From an uncultured Candidatus Saccharibacteria bacterium (GTDB lineage Bacteria; Patescibacteriota; Saccharimonadia; Saccharimonadales; Saccharimonadaceae), in the NCBI GenBank assembly GCA_946406315.1, contig CAMJKD010000004.1:37200-101199 (forward strand): a stretch of DNA of 64,000 nucleotides, in the 5' to 3' direction. The notes below the pieces were generated by a model. The model had not been told where the DNA came from. It saw only the letters and a list, made by a program, of their open reading frames with translations, and did not search any database. How positions within the stretch are numbered: the stretch's first letter is position 1; each line of letters opens with the position of its first letter. The position numbers were made by a program, and so were the translations under genes. Below, one piece after another: positions 39,445 through 48,070 of the stretch.

Positions 39445-41037
39445 ATGAAAACAAAAACGAAATATATATTTGTAACAGGGGGCGTGATTTCTGGTGTCGG
39501 TAAGGGAATCATGGCGGCAAGTATCGGCGCGATTTTAAAGGCGAAGGGTCTCAAAGTTTCGATGCAGAAATGTGACCCTTATTTTAATGTTGATGCTGGC
39601 CTATTAAATCCGCGCGAGCATGGTGAATGCTTCGTGACGCACGATGGTGCGGAAACCGATCTCGATTTGGGGCATTATGAGAGGTTCCTCGATGAAGAGA
39701 TGACTGGTGATTCGATTTGGACATCGGGCAAGTTGTACAAGAAATTGATTGACGCAGAACGGGCGGGGAAATTTGGTGGTAAGACCGTGCAGTTAGTTCC
39801 GCACGTGACCGGTTTGGTGCAACAAACATTTTTGGATAACGCTAAGCATTTTGGTTCGGACGTGCATATTGTAGAAATTGGCGGTACGATTGGGGATCTT
39901 GAGGGCTCACATTTCGTAGAGGCGATTCGAGAATTTGGTACCAAAGTTGGGCGCGAGAACTGTCTATATGTTCATGTCTGCTATGTGCCATGGTTGTCAA
40001 CGTCGCAGGAATTTAAGACCAAGCCGGCGCAAAACTCACTACGCGATTTGCGTGAGTTCGGCATTATTCCAGATATGGTAGTAGCGCGCATGGACGTTGA
40101 TAAGGTGATAAAGGCACCGCACGTGGCGGCAAAATTAGCAACCTTCTGCGCCGTGCGTGAAGATGCGGTTGTATTGATGCCGGACGCAAAATCGGTTTAC
40201 GAAGTGCCGCTTAATGCAGTAAAAGGCGGCGTGTTGGCGCCGCTAGAGCGTTTTATCGATCATGGCGATCCAGATATGTCGCAGTGGGAAGAGCTAGTTG
40301 AAAACATTGAATCGAACCCGCGCAAAGAAACCAAGATTGGCTTAGTAGCGAAGTATATCGACAATACGGACACTTATTTATCGGTAACGGAAGCCTTAAA
40401 GGCGGCGGCGTGGAAAGTTGGAGTGAAGTTGGATACAGTTTGGATCGATGCGGAGAAAGCAACAGACGAAGATTTTGCGGCTGTGGATGGAATCGTAGTG
40501 CCGGGTGGATTTGGTATTCGAGGTGTTGAAGGTAAGATTGCGGCTGGCAAGTACTGCCTAGAGCATAACAAGCCATATCTTGGCCTCTGTTTGGGTCTAC
40601 AGACGGCAGTAATTGCGGCGGCGCGTCGAGGGGGTATTAAAAAAGCGAACTCCGAAGAGTTCGATGCGCCGGCTAATGCGAACGTAGTATATATCATGGA
40701 AGGTCAGAAGGGTAAGGAAAGCACAGGTGGCACAATGCGACTTGGCGATTATCCAGCAAAGCTTGTAAAAGGTAGCAAGGTGGCAGAATTATATGGCGTA
40801 GACAAAGTAATTGAGCGTCATCGCCATCGCTACGAGGTGAACCAGAAGTTTTTGAAGGAAATTGAGAAGGGTGGATTGGTAGTTTCTGGTACTTCGCCAG
40901 ATGGCAAATTGGTAGAGTTTGTCGAGGCGCCGGATTGCGATTTCTTTGTAGCGACACAGGCGCATCCAGAATTTAAGAGTAGACCATATCGGGCGCATCC
41001 GTTATTTGAAGGACTAATGCGCGCGGCGAGTAAATAA
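39445..41037 (+). CDS. pyrG: CTP synthase
   Basis: YIFVTGGVISGVGKGI, SMQKCDPYFNVDAG, GAT domain PYLGLCLGLQ. Confidence 0.97.
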   Translation: MKTKTKYIFVTGGVISGVGKGIMAASIGAILKAKGLKVSMQKCDPYFNVDAGLLNPREHGECFVTHDGAETDLDLGHYERFLDEEMTGDSIWTSGKLYKKLIDAERAGKFGGKTVQLVPHVTGLVQQTFLDNAKHFGSDVHIVEIGGTIGDLEGSHFVEAIREFGTKVGRENCLYVHVCYVPWLSTSQEFKTKPAQNSLRDLREFGIIPDMVVARMDVDKVIKAPHVAAKLATFCAVREDAVVLMPDAKSVYEVPLNAVKGGVLAPLERFIDHGDPDMSQWEELVENIESNPRKETKIGLVAKYIDNTDTYLSVTEALKAAAWKVGVKLDTVWIDAEKATDEDFAAVDGIVVPGGFGIRGVEGKIAAGKYCLEHNKPYLGLCLGLQTAVIAAARRGGIKKANSEEFDAPANANVVYIMEGQKGKESTGGTMRLGDYPAKLVKGSKVAELYGVDKVIERHRHRYEVNQKFLKEIEKGGLVVSGTSPDGKLVEFVEAPDCDFFVATQAHPEFKSRPYRAHPLFEGLMRAASK

Positions 41038-41060
41038 TCTGCGAATAATTTTAGACATTG

Positions 41061-41755
41061 AATAAACATCCACCGGCTTAGCCGGTGGTTTTTCTTGTGC
41101 GGGCATAGCCCTCTATTCTTAGCAACGCGTAGAACGCGTAAGTTAGCCCGTCAATTGCTAGCTGTTATGTTATTTTTTCTTGAAAACTAAATCGTTACCG
41201 AGAACTAACTGTTCGCCGAGCATATCTTCTTTCAATTGATTCTGAATATATTCAGCAATTCGGCTCGTATTCTTTCCTACAGTATCTACATAATATCCTC
41301 TGCACCAAAACTCCCTATTGCGATATTTGTATTTTAATTCGCCGAATTGCTCGTACAGCATTGTACTACTTTTACCTTTCAGGTAGCCCATGAAACTAGA
41401 CACAGACAACTTTGGCGGTATCTCTACCAACATATGTACATGGTCAGGACAAGTCTCAGCCTCAAGAATAGTTACACCTTTCCATTCGCAAAGCTGTCTT
41501 AATATTTTGCCTATTACTACTTTTTTCTTATGGAAGAATACTCTTCTTCTGTATTTTGGAGCGAATACTATATGATATTTGCAATTCCATTTCGTGTGAC
41601 TTAAACTATTGATGTCATTGATAGGCATAAAAACTCCTTTTTTGTTTATGTGAATAGCTGACGGGCTACAAAACTAGCATAACAAAAAGGAGTTTTTATG
41701 CGTTCATCGGTAAACCTATACAGAACCACTGGCCTAGCCAGTGGTTTTACGCTAC
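41061..41755 (-). mobile_element. IS200-type element (Y1 transposase only)
   Basis: TnpA ORF bounded by same-orientation hairpins CCACCGGCTTAGCCGGTGG (41070-41088) and CCACTGGCCTAGCCAGTGG (41726-41744). Confidence 0.75.
41170..41628 (-). CDS. tnpA: IS200/IS605 family Y1 transposase TnpA
   Basis: KYHIVFAPKYRRRVF, CPDHVHMLVEIPPKLSVSSFMGYLKGKSS, YYVDTVGKN. Confidence 0.95.
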   Translation of the reverse strand: MPINDINSLSHTKWNCKYHIVFAPKYRRRVFFHKKKVVIGKILRQLCEWKGVTILEAETCPDHVHMLVEIPPKLSVSSFMGYLKGKSSTMLYEQFGELKYKYRNREFWCRGYYVDTVGKNTSRIAEYIQNQLKEDMLGEQLVLGNDLVFKKK

Positions 41756-41756
41756 A

Positions 41757-41790
41757 AAAAGGGCGGTCAGTTATACTGGCCGCCCATGCT
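41757..41790 (-). terminator. intrinsic terminator downstream of 41913-42404
   Basis: Minus strand GGGCGGCCAgtataacTGACCGCCCttttt. Confidence 0.7.
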
Positions 41791-41912
41791 CCCTTTTTGG
41801 GAGCTTGTGGTGGTGCCCTGGTGGCATCAGGGCTGGGGTCTTTTGCCATTTAGCCGGCTAGACACCGATTAGGAGGTGATCAAAGGGGTTTTACTCCCCA
41901 ATGATGCTAATG

Positions 41913-42404
41913 TTAAAACGCAGCGGTCTCAGCGGGTGCTGCGTCGACATCGTCCTCCTCATCGTATTCGTCGTCGGCGTCATATATTTCTTCATCGATT
42001 GCCGGCGACTTGTGCGGAGCACGAGTCGTTTTGGTACGCTTCAGCCGATCGGCGGCCTTGGCGTTCTGTTTGAGCTCGTTCAGAATCGTCTGCAGGCTGC
42101 GGCGATTGATGTTCTCAATACCGAGCTTACGCAGCTTCGCGATCGTGTCGTTGAGGGCGTTCTGAGCTTTGCCTGAAATCTTATCGGCGTGCTCGGCGCG
42201 CTCTGCGATTTCGATGTAATCCTGAACAAGTTTAATGTTGTCGAAGACGATGGCCCTTTCCCTGAGCCCAGTCTGGTGCCTCGGATCGAGGCCGCGAGCG
42301 GTCAGCATGCGGCGCAGCGAGACGAGCTCTTTCTGCTCGGATTCGTTGCGGCTAGACATGTTGGAGAGTTCCAGGAACCTTTCTACCTTCTTCAAAATCT
42401 TCAT
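41913..42404 (-). CDS. orphan charged protein
   Basis: Promoter 42604-42632, SD TGGAGG upstream of ATG at 42404; acidic C-terminus EEIYDADDEYDEEDD. Confidence 0.75.
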   Translation of the reverse strand: MKILKKVERFLELSNMSSRNESEQKELVSLRRMLTARGLDPRHQTGLRERAIVFDNIKLVQDYIEIAERAEHADKISGKAQNALNDTIAKLRKLGIENINRRSLQTILNELKQNAKAADRLKRTKTTRAPHKSPAIDEEIYDADDEYDEEDDVDAAPAETAAF

Positions 42405-42603
42405 AATGGTGTCCTCCAGATTGTAAAGAGCCGAGGGGAATTCTTCCCCTTATAGGTAATTCGGGTCCGTCAATGCGGGGTTATCCCACCGTTATAACGG
42501 ACGACTAGCAACCGTCGGCTACGTTATTTTGCTTAGCGGATTAAAAACCTTTCCTACGCGGAATAGCTAAATCTGCAAAATACACAGCTCAACGGCTACC
42601 TAT

Positions 42604-42632
42604 ACTATATCAAATATTAGACAGTTTGTCAA
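42604..42632 (-). promoter_or_regulatory. promoter TTGACA-N17-TATAGT with extended -10
   Basis: Forward TGTCAA 42627-42632 and ACTATA 42604-42609. Confidence 0.75.
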
Positions 42633-42669
42633 GCATTAATTTGAAACAGGGGTGAGATGATGGTAAAAT

Positions 42670-44361
42670 ATGGCTATTATGGATAATCTAAAGGCACAAA
42701 TCAAAGGAGTTATCAACGATTTATACGGCGTTGATGATGTCGTGGTTGATTTCGCGGATGTACCGAGCGATATTGAGGGCGACTATTCGACGAATGTGGC
42801 GATGCGTTTGGCGCGTCAGGTCGGTAAAGCTCCCCGTACGATTGCTGAAGAGATTATCGCGAGACTTGAGGGCGGAGATTTTAAGTTTTCAATAGCAGGT
42901 CCTGGTTTTATTAATGTGGCTGTATCTGGAAAAGCTTTACAGAAACAATTGACTGATGCTTGGACGGATCATTATGGCGATAATGAATCTGGAAAGGGCA
43001 AGGTTGCCTTAGATGAGTATCCGAGTACAAATATGGCTAAGCCTTATTCGGTCGGCCATTTGCGTCCTGGCACACAGGGGTGGGCAGCAAAGAAGGTTCT
43101 AGAAGCGAATGGCTGGAAAGTGATTACTGATAACCATCTCGGTGATGTAGGCACGCCGTTTGGGATTTGGGCGACTGGTTTTAAGCGTTCCGGGATAGAT
43201 TTTGATAAGGTGACGGTTTATGATCTAGGTAATATTTACATTCAGATGAAGGCCGATCTAAAAGCCGAAGAAAAGGCCGGAAAACATGAATTGGCCGATG
43301 AGGCGCAAGAGTGGTTAAAGAAACTGGAAAATAAAGATCCAGAAGCGGTTAAGATGTCGAAGCATTTTAATCAGATATCGATTAATCATATGCATGAGGT
43401 GATGTCGCGCTTAGGAATTTCGACTGAATATGAGATGGGTGAAAGTCAGTTTGTGGAATCCGGAAAGAAAGCGGTCGAGAAATATGTTGCTGAGGGTATT
43501 TTTAAACGCAATGAAGACGGTTCGGTGATTTGTCGATTGGATGAATTCGGCATAGATGTACCGATGTTGATGCTGAAAAGTAACGGCACGGCGCTCTATG
43601 CGACGACTGATTTAGGCTGCATGCTATACCGCGTAGAGCATTTTAATCCGGATTTGATTATTATCAATACTGGCATGGAGCAAAATTTTTATTTTGAGCA
43701 ACTCTTTGCGATGGCGAAAAAGATTGGCTTAACGGTGCAGAATTACCATCTGAATTTTGGGATGATTGATCAGATTGGGCCAGATGGCAAGCGCGAGAAG
43801 ATGTCATCGCGTAAAGGTGTGGTACTAATGGAAGAACTGCTGAATGATGCCGAGAAGCGGGTGCGTGAGAATTTTGGTGCTGACATTTCTGATGAGGATA
43901 TTGCGAAGATTGCAGTGGGGGCAATTAAGTTCTCGGATTTTGTAGCCGACCGCAAGACGGGGATTTTGTATGACCCAGATAAGATTTTTGCCTTGACGGG
44001 ACAATCGGGACCGTTTTGTCAGTATGCCTGTGTGCGAATGCGGAGAATTTTGGAGAAAAATGCCGATTTTACAGCTGTTGATTTTGCCGATTACGATTTT
44101 GAGGCAGAGAAAGATATTTTGCGTTTGCTGTTGGCGTTTCCGGCAATTGTAGCGGCGATGCCGGATGGTTTCCTGATGCATAAGATTGCTGGTTTTGCCT
44201 TTGAATTGGCACAAGAATTGAATAGATACTACGAAAAAACGCCAATTTCGTCCGCTTCGGACGTTGAGCGCTCGGCGCGTTTGTGGATGATTGCCCGTGC
44301 GGATTTCGTGCTAGCAAGAGCGTTAGATTTATTAGGGATTGAGATTCCTGCAAAGATGTAA
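42670..44361 (+). CDS. argS: arginyl-tRNA synthetase
   Basis: NMAKPYSVGHLRPGTQG, EKMSSRKGVVLM, C-terminal DALR domain. Confidence 0.93.
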   Translation: MAIMDNLKAQIKGVINDLYGVDDVVVDFADVPSDIEGDYSTNVAMRLARQVGKAPRTIAEEIIARLEGGDFKFSIAGPGFINVAVSGKALQKQLTDAWTDHYGDNESGKGKVALDEYPSTNMAKPYSVGHLRPGTQGWAAKKVLEANGWKVITDNHLGDVGTPFGIWATGFKRSGIDFDKVTVYDLGNIYIQMKADLKAEEKAGKHELADEAQEWLKKLENKDPEAVKMSKHFNQISINHMHEVMSRLGISTEYEMGESQFVESGKKAVEKYVAEGIFKRNEDGSVICRLDEFGIDVPMLMLKSNGTALYATTDLGCMLYRVEHFNPDLIIINTGMEQNFYFEQLFAMAKKIGLTVQNYHLNFGMIDQIGPDGKREKMSSRKGVVLMEELLNDAEKRVRENFGADISDEDIAKIAVGAIKFSDFVADRKTGILYDPDKIFALTGQSGPFCQYACVRMRRILEKNADFTAVDFADYDFEAEKDILRLLLAFPAIVAAMPDGFLMHKIAGFAFELAQELNRYYEKTPISSASDVERSARLWMIARADFVLARALDLLGIEIPAKM

Positions 44362-44375
44362 GCATAAGCGTGCTA

Positions 44376-44404
44376 TTGACTTTTTAGCAAAAGTGTGATA
44401 AAAT
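44376..44404 (+). promoter_or_regulatory. promoter TTGACT-N17-TAAAAT with extended -10
   Basis: TTGACT 44376-44381, TGATAAAAT ending 44404. Confidence 0.75.
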
Positions 44405-44622
44405 ACAAGGGTGTCGATAGATGATAATATTTATCGAGGTACTTTAAGTGATACGAACAAAATATGACCCATAAAGCTCCAATCTTAGAGTTAGCTTTCT
44501 GTACTGCGTAGTACCAGTGTGGAAAGCTAGCTCGAAGGGATCTGCGGAGCTCCCTGGAGAGGATAGCGGAAAATTCAGTCACAGCTGCCCTCATCTAGGG
44601 GTAAGCGGAAACGGAGGTTTTT

Positions 44623-45111
44623 ATGTGTAGGGTTAGCGTTAGTACTAACGGCAACGTTCTCGTCGTAGATGGCGAGAGCTACACCTGCGAAAGCAGGGAG
44701 CAGGCAGAAGGTTTGTGCGAGGCAATGTCGCGCGGCGGATTCCATATCGATGATGAAGCTTACGCTGCAAGTGTTATTGCAAAGAAACCGAAGCCTGACA
44801 AGGACAGCGTGAAGGTGGTAGGACTGGCAAAAAAGCGTTATCGCGACCATTTTGCGGCGAGCCCGCAGGAGGAAGCGGAATGTCTGACATGTCTCAACGA
44901 CATCCTTTTGGCGGAAACCGAAGAGGAGCGTGACGAGGCTATCAAGTTTTACTCCGAAGGTACATATCCAGGCCTGGCGACGATGGCTTTCAGGGCAATC
45001 GAAGGATTGCGTAAGAGCGGCAACGTCAATGAGACGGCCGAACTTATCAGCGGTCTGAGCGACCATCTGCCTGAAGTCTTCAGCATCATGCAACGCATCT
45101 ACACTGCGTAG
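44623..45111 (+). CDS. orphan hypothetical protein
   Basis: SD CGGAGG, long structured leader, own terminator. Confidence 0.8.
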   Translation: MCRVSVSTNGNVLVVDGESYTCESREQAEGLCEAMSRGGFHIDDEAYAASVIAKKPKPDKDSVKVVGLAKKRYRDHFAASPQEEAECLTCLNDILLAETEEERDEAIKFYSEGTYPGLATMAFRAIEGLRKSGNVNETAELISGLSDHLPEVFSIMQRIYTA

Positions 45112-45143
45112 CATACGAAGACCTGAGTGTTCGTTTCACACTA

Positions 45144-45186
45144 TGGGACCTGCGGCTTTCGAGCCAAAGGTCCCTCTTTCTTTTTT
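45144..45186 (+). terminator. intrinsic terminator
   Basis: GGGACCtgcggctttcgagccaaaGGTCCCtctttctttttt. Confidence 0.8.
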
Positions 45187-45233
45187 AGAGGAATTAAAAC
45201 CGGTGAAGATCGGATTTTTTTAAGCAAGAAAAA

Positions 45234-45267
45234 TCCCCCCGCTTGCGGAATGCAATATTGCGGGGGT
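45234..45267 (-). terminator. intrinsic terminator
   Basis: Minus strand CCCCCGCaatattgcattccgcaaGCGGGGGgattttt. Confidence 0.75.
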
Positions 45268-45278
45268 GTATTTGGGAT

Positions 45279-45935
45279 TTAGGAAACGGGACAAGCTTTA
45301 CGCAGTGCGCGGTTGCGCATGCGATTAGGTCTGGAGCAGATGGCTGCCAGAAAGGTTTGTTCAGCTTCGGTAGATCGATACTTACCAAAGTGAGAGTCGT
45401 TAGGGATTGTATCGACGCTCTTCTCCTTAAGCAGCAGATCCTTCGGACCCAATACAGTATTGAGTGCTCCGAATGCGTACATGCAGTATGCCAACATCTG
45501 TAGAGCAATATCTTTATCGCCGTGGCTATTGTGCCAACCGCCGATAATGGTGCCAGTTCGGCATTCGCATGCTATGAGTGAAGCATAATTGCTGGCATCA
45601 GGGTAGACGACGCACTTATTAGTCCTGTGAACTTGCTTAGGAGCTGAAGACGCAAAGTCGTTCAGCAAGGTATTTAGCTCGTTTCCAGCAACTTCGTCGG
45701 CTATCTCCGGAGTAGAATTACTATTTTCTCCCTGGAGCATACCGTAGAACAAAGTAGTGACTTCGCCGTCGCGCTCGATCAGACGAAAATCATAAACATC
45801 TGTACTGTGACTACGAAGTTTGGTGAAAAAACTGTCGATGACGTAATTTTCTACGATCAGATATCCTCTAATTGAGGGAATTAGGCTTACATTTTTGATG
45901 TCGCTGAAGTTATAGATTCTTCCTCTCTGCTTCAT
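45279..45935 (-). CDS. orphan hypothetical protein
   Basis: Promoter TTGACA-N17-TAAAAT (46037-46065), SD AGGGGG, own terminator. Confidence 0.8.
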   Translation of the reverse strand: MKQRGRIYNFSDIKNVSLIPSIRGYLIVENYVIDSFFTKLRSHSTDVYDFRLIERDGEVTTLFYGMLQGENSNSTPEIADEVAGNELNTLLNDFASSAPKQVHRTNKCVVYPDASNYASLIACECRTGTIIGGWHNSHGDKDIALQMLAYCMYAFGALNTVLGPKDLLLKEKSVDTIPNDSHFGKYRSTEAEQTFLAAICSRPNRMRNRALRKACPVS

Positions 45936-46112
45936 GGGAAAATTCCCCCTTTCTTTCTTTCCTATGATCTTTTAAAGAGCTTTGTATTGTTAATTAATTA
46001 CGCAAAAAACTTGAGCGCAATAGTTTGCGTATATAGATTTTAGCATACTTTTGCTAATTTGTCAATAATCAACAGATGTGATATAGTTAGGGTAAGTTAA
46101 AAGAGGAATAGT

Positions 46113-46487
46113 ATGGCTGAAACAAAAGCTAAAACAAAAGAACTAGCGAAAGCTGGCTTAGGCAAAGTTAAGGGCATGGGCGGGGGTTTTATTGCTTTTA
46201 TTAAAGAGCAGAATGTAGTAAGTTTGGCGATTGGCTTGGTGCTTGGTACAGCGGCAAGTGCGCTAGTTAATTCTTTAATCAATAACATCATTATGCCACC
46301 ACTTGGCTTTTTGCTCGGTAGTGCGGATGGCATTCGTGGGCTAGAGCTCGTGATGGGTACGACTCCGACTGGCGAAACGGCGATATTGCGCTATGGGCAA
46401 TTTATCAACGATTTAATTAACTTCCTAGTTTTGGCATTTGTTGTTTACTTTGTCGTTAAGGCTTTGAAGCTCGATATTAAGAAATAA
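46113..46487 (+). CDS. mscL: large-conductance mechanosensitive channel
   Basis: FIKEQNVVSLAIGLVLGTAASALVNSLINNIIMPPLGFLLG. Confidence 0.88.
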   Translation: MAETKAKTKELAKAGLGKVKGMGGGFIAFIKEQNVVSLAIGLVLGTAASALVNSLINNIIMPPLGFLLGSADGIRGLELVMGTTPTGETAILRYGQFINDLINFLVLAFVVYFVVKALKLDIKK

Positions 46488-46490
46488 TCG

Positions 46491-47027
46491 ATGACAAAAA
46501 CTGCCGAAAAAGCAAGCCTGCTGTGGGTGGATTTGGAGATGACGGGGTTGTCGCCGGAAGAGGATAGGATCCTTGAGGTGGCGGCGATTGCGACGGATTG
46601 GAATTTTAAAGAATTTGATACCTATACTGCAGCAGTTAAATGTGATGAAAAATTAATGCGCGAGCGGATGGTGGGGGAATTTTGGGAAAAGAATCGCGAG
46701 TCTTTTGACGCTTTGATGGCGCAGAATATTGACGGAAAAGCGCCAGAGATTGTTGAGAAAGAATTACTAAAGTTTATTAAGAAGAACTTTAGTGGTACGG
46801 TGTATCTGGCAGGCAATTCAATCCATCAGGATCGCAAGTTTATCGAGCGAGAATGGCCAAAATTGAATGCGAAATTGCATTATCGGATGCTTGATGTGAG
46901 TGCGTGGAAAATATTCTTTGAGAATGCGCTGCATAGGAGTTTTGCAAAGCCAGAGAATCATCGTGCGCTTGACGATATTCGGGGAAGTATTGAGGAGCTG
47001 AAATGGTATCGGAAGATGATATCGTAA
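46491..47027 (+). CDS. orn: oligoribonuclease
   Basis: LLWVDLEMTGLSPEEDRILEVAAI, AGNSIHQDRKFIEREWP, NHRALDDIRGSIEEL. Confidence 0.95.
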   Translation: MTKTAEKASLLWVDLEMTGLSPEEDRILEVAAIATDWNFKEFDTYTAAVKCDEKLMRERMVGEFWEKNRESFDALMAQNIDGKAPEIVEKELLKFIKKNFSGTVYLAGNSIHQDRKFIEREWPKLNAKLHYRMLDVSAWKIFFENALHRSFAKPENHRALDDIRGSIEELKWYRKMIS

Positions 47028-47311
47028 AATATGCGCTTGGATTTGAAGGCGTAGCGGAGCGCCGCGATGGTGGTTTAAGAATATTTACCAGAGGCGAGAA
47101 GATTTTTTTGGTAATTGAAGCCGACACTGATCCATTAAGGATTGAGACGCGTTGTGATTATAAGTTAAGTAAAACTTTACAGGGACGCTATGAAAGCGTA
47201 ATGGAGAGTCGCGCCTTGGGGCGGAATGGTATTGAGATGATTTGTAGCGGACAGCTAAGCGATGAAGAGATTAAAGATTTGATTCGACATAGCTTTGAAA
47301 TATCTAGATAA
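47003..47311 (+). CDS. MmcQ/YjbR-family protein
   Basis: Small ORF overlapping orn; GGLRIFTRGEKIFLVIEADTDPLRIETRCDYKLSKTL... Confidence 0.6.
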   Translation: MVSEDDIVKYALGFEGVAERRDGGLRIFTRGEKIFLVIEADTDPLRIETRCDYKLSKTLQGRYESVMESRALGRNGIEMICSGQLSDEEIKDLIRHSFEISR

Positions 47312-47360
47312 AGCGTAGAGTAAAAAAATATCTCCTTTAGGGGAGATATTTTTTGTTGAA

Positions 47361-47981
47361 TTACTCAAGCGTGCTATTGAAATCGCGGAATCTCTCGTAA
47401 AGTTTGTCGAGTTCGCTAATGGATTGTTCAAGGATGGCTGGGAGAGATTTGTTCTTAGTCTTTTTGAGAATTTGCTGTTCGAGAGTCTCGAGCTGCATGA
47501 TTTGATTGGCGGTTAAACTAGAATAATATGAGTCCATTTGACCGTTGACGGACGCTTCCTCGAGACGATGCATATAAGAGTTGAAAGATGTAGTTTCTTC
47601 GTTTTTGACGTCTTTGGAAATATCGGTGCTATTAACGTTGAGACTGTTCCAAACTGGGGAAAGTCTGTTAGCGGTATTAGTGAGAGATGTTTCGAGTTGG
47701 TTAGCGTAAGCGGCTAGATCGGAAGAGTTGATAAACGTTGAATATTGTTTGTATGGACCTTTAGTACCACATAATTGAGTAATACGCAGATAGAGACGCT
47801 CATAGGATTGTGTAAGTTTATCGTTAGTGTTATTGAACATAACGGCAACTACAATAAGAGTAACTAGCATAATTGCGCCGGCAATCAGTAACTTAATCAT
47901 CAACGGGCTAAGTAATGGTCTGCTATTCGTCGCGTTCTTGCCTTTAACGGCGATTTGATCAAGATATGCTTTATTGTCCAT
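47361..47981 (-). CDS. hypothetical single-TM protein
   Basis: N-terminal TM; helical extracytoplasmic region. Confidence 0.7.
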   Translation of the reverse strand: MDNKAYLDQIAVKGKNATNSRPLLSPLMIKLLIAGAIMLVTLIVVAVMFNNTNDKLTQSYERLYLRITQLCGTKGPYKQYSTFINSSDLAAYANQLETSLTNTANRLSPVWNSLNVNSTDISKDVKNEETTSFNSYMHRLEEASVNGQMDSYYSSLTANQIMQLETLEQQILKKTKNKSLPAILEQSISELDKLYERFRDFNSTLE

Positions 47982-48070
47982 ATGCTCATTATAGCATAAA
48001 CGAGATTAGATATATGTCTAATTCTATTCAAGGGGTCGTATATCTGTTAGATGAATGATATAATTTTGAT

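Noticed and set aside
41061-41755. IS605 with TnpB/IscB-type RNA-guided nuclease
   Set aside because: No tnpB/iscB ORF within or next to the element.
41876-42176. Plus-strand ORFs preceded by perfect SD-like AGGAGGTGATC
   Set aside because: SD-to-ATG spacing too long (about 20 nt), and the ORFs are antisense to a better-supported gene; the motif is treated as anti-SD on the minus strand.
42670-44361. Degenerate HIGH motif (SVGH) in ArgS as a loss-of-function signal
   Set aside because: The first His of HIGH is often replaced in ArgRS; KMSSRKG is intact and the protein is full length.
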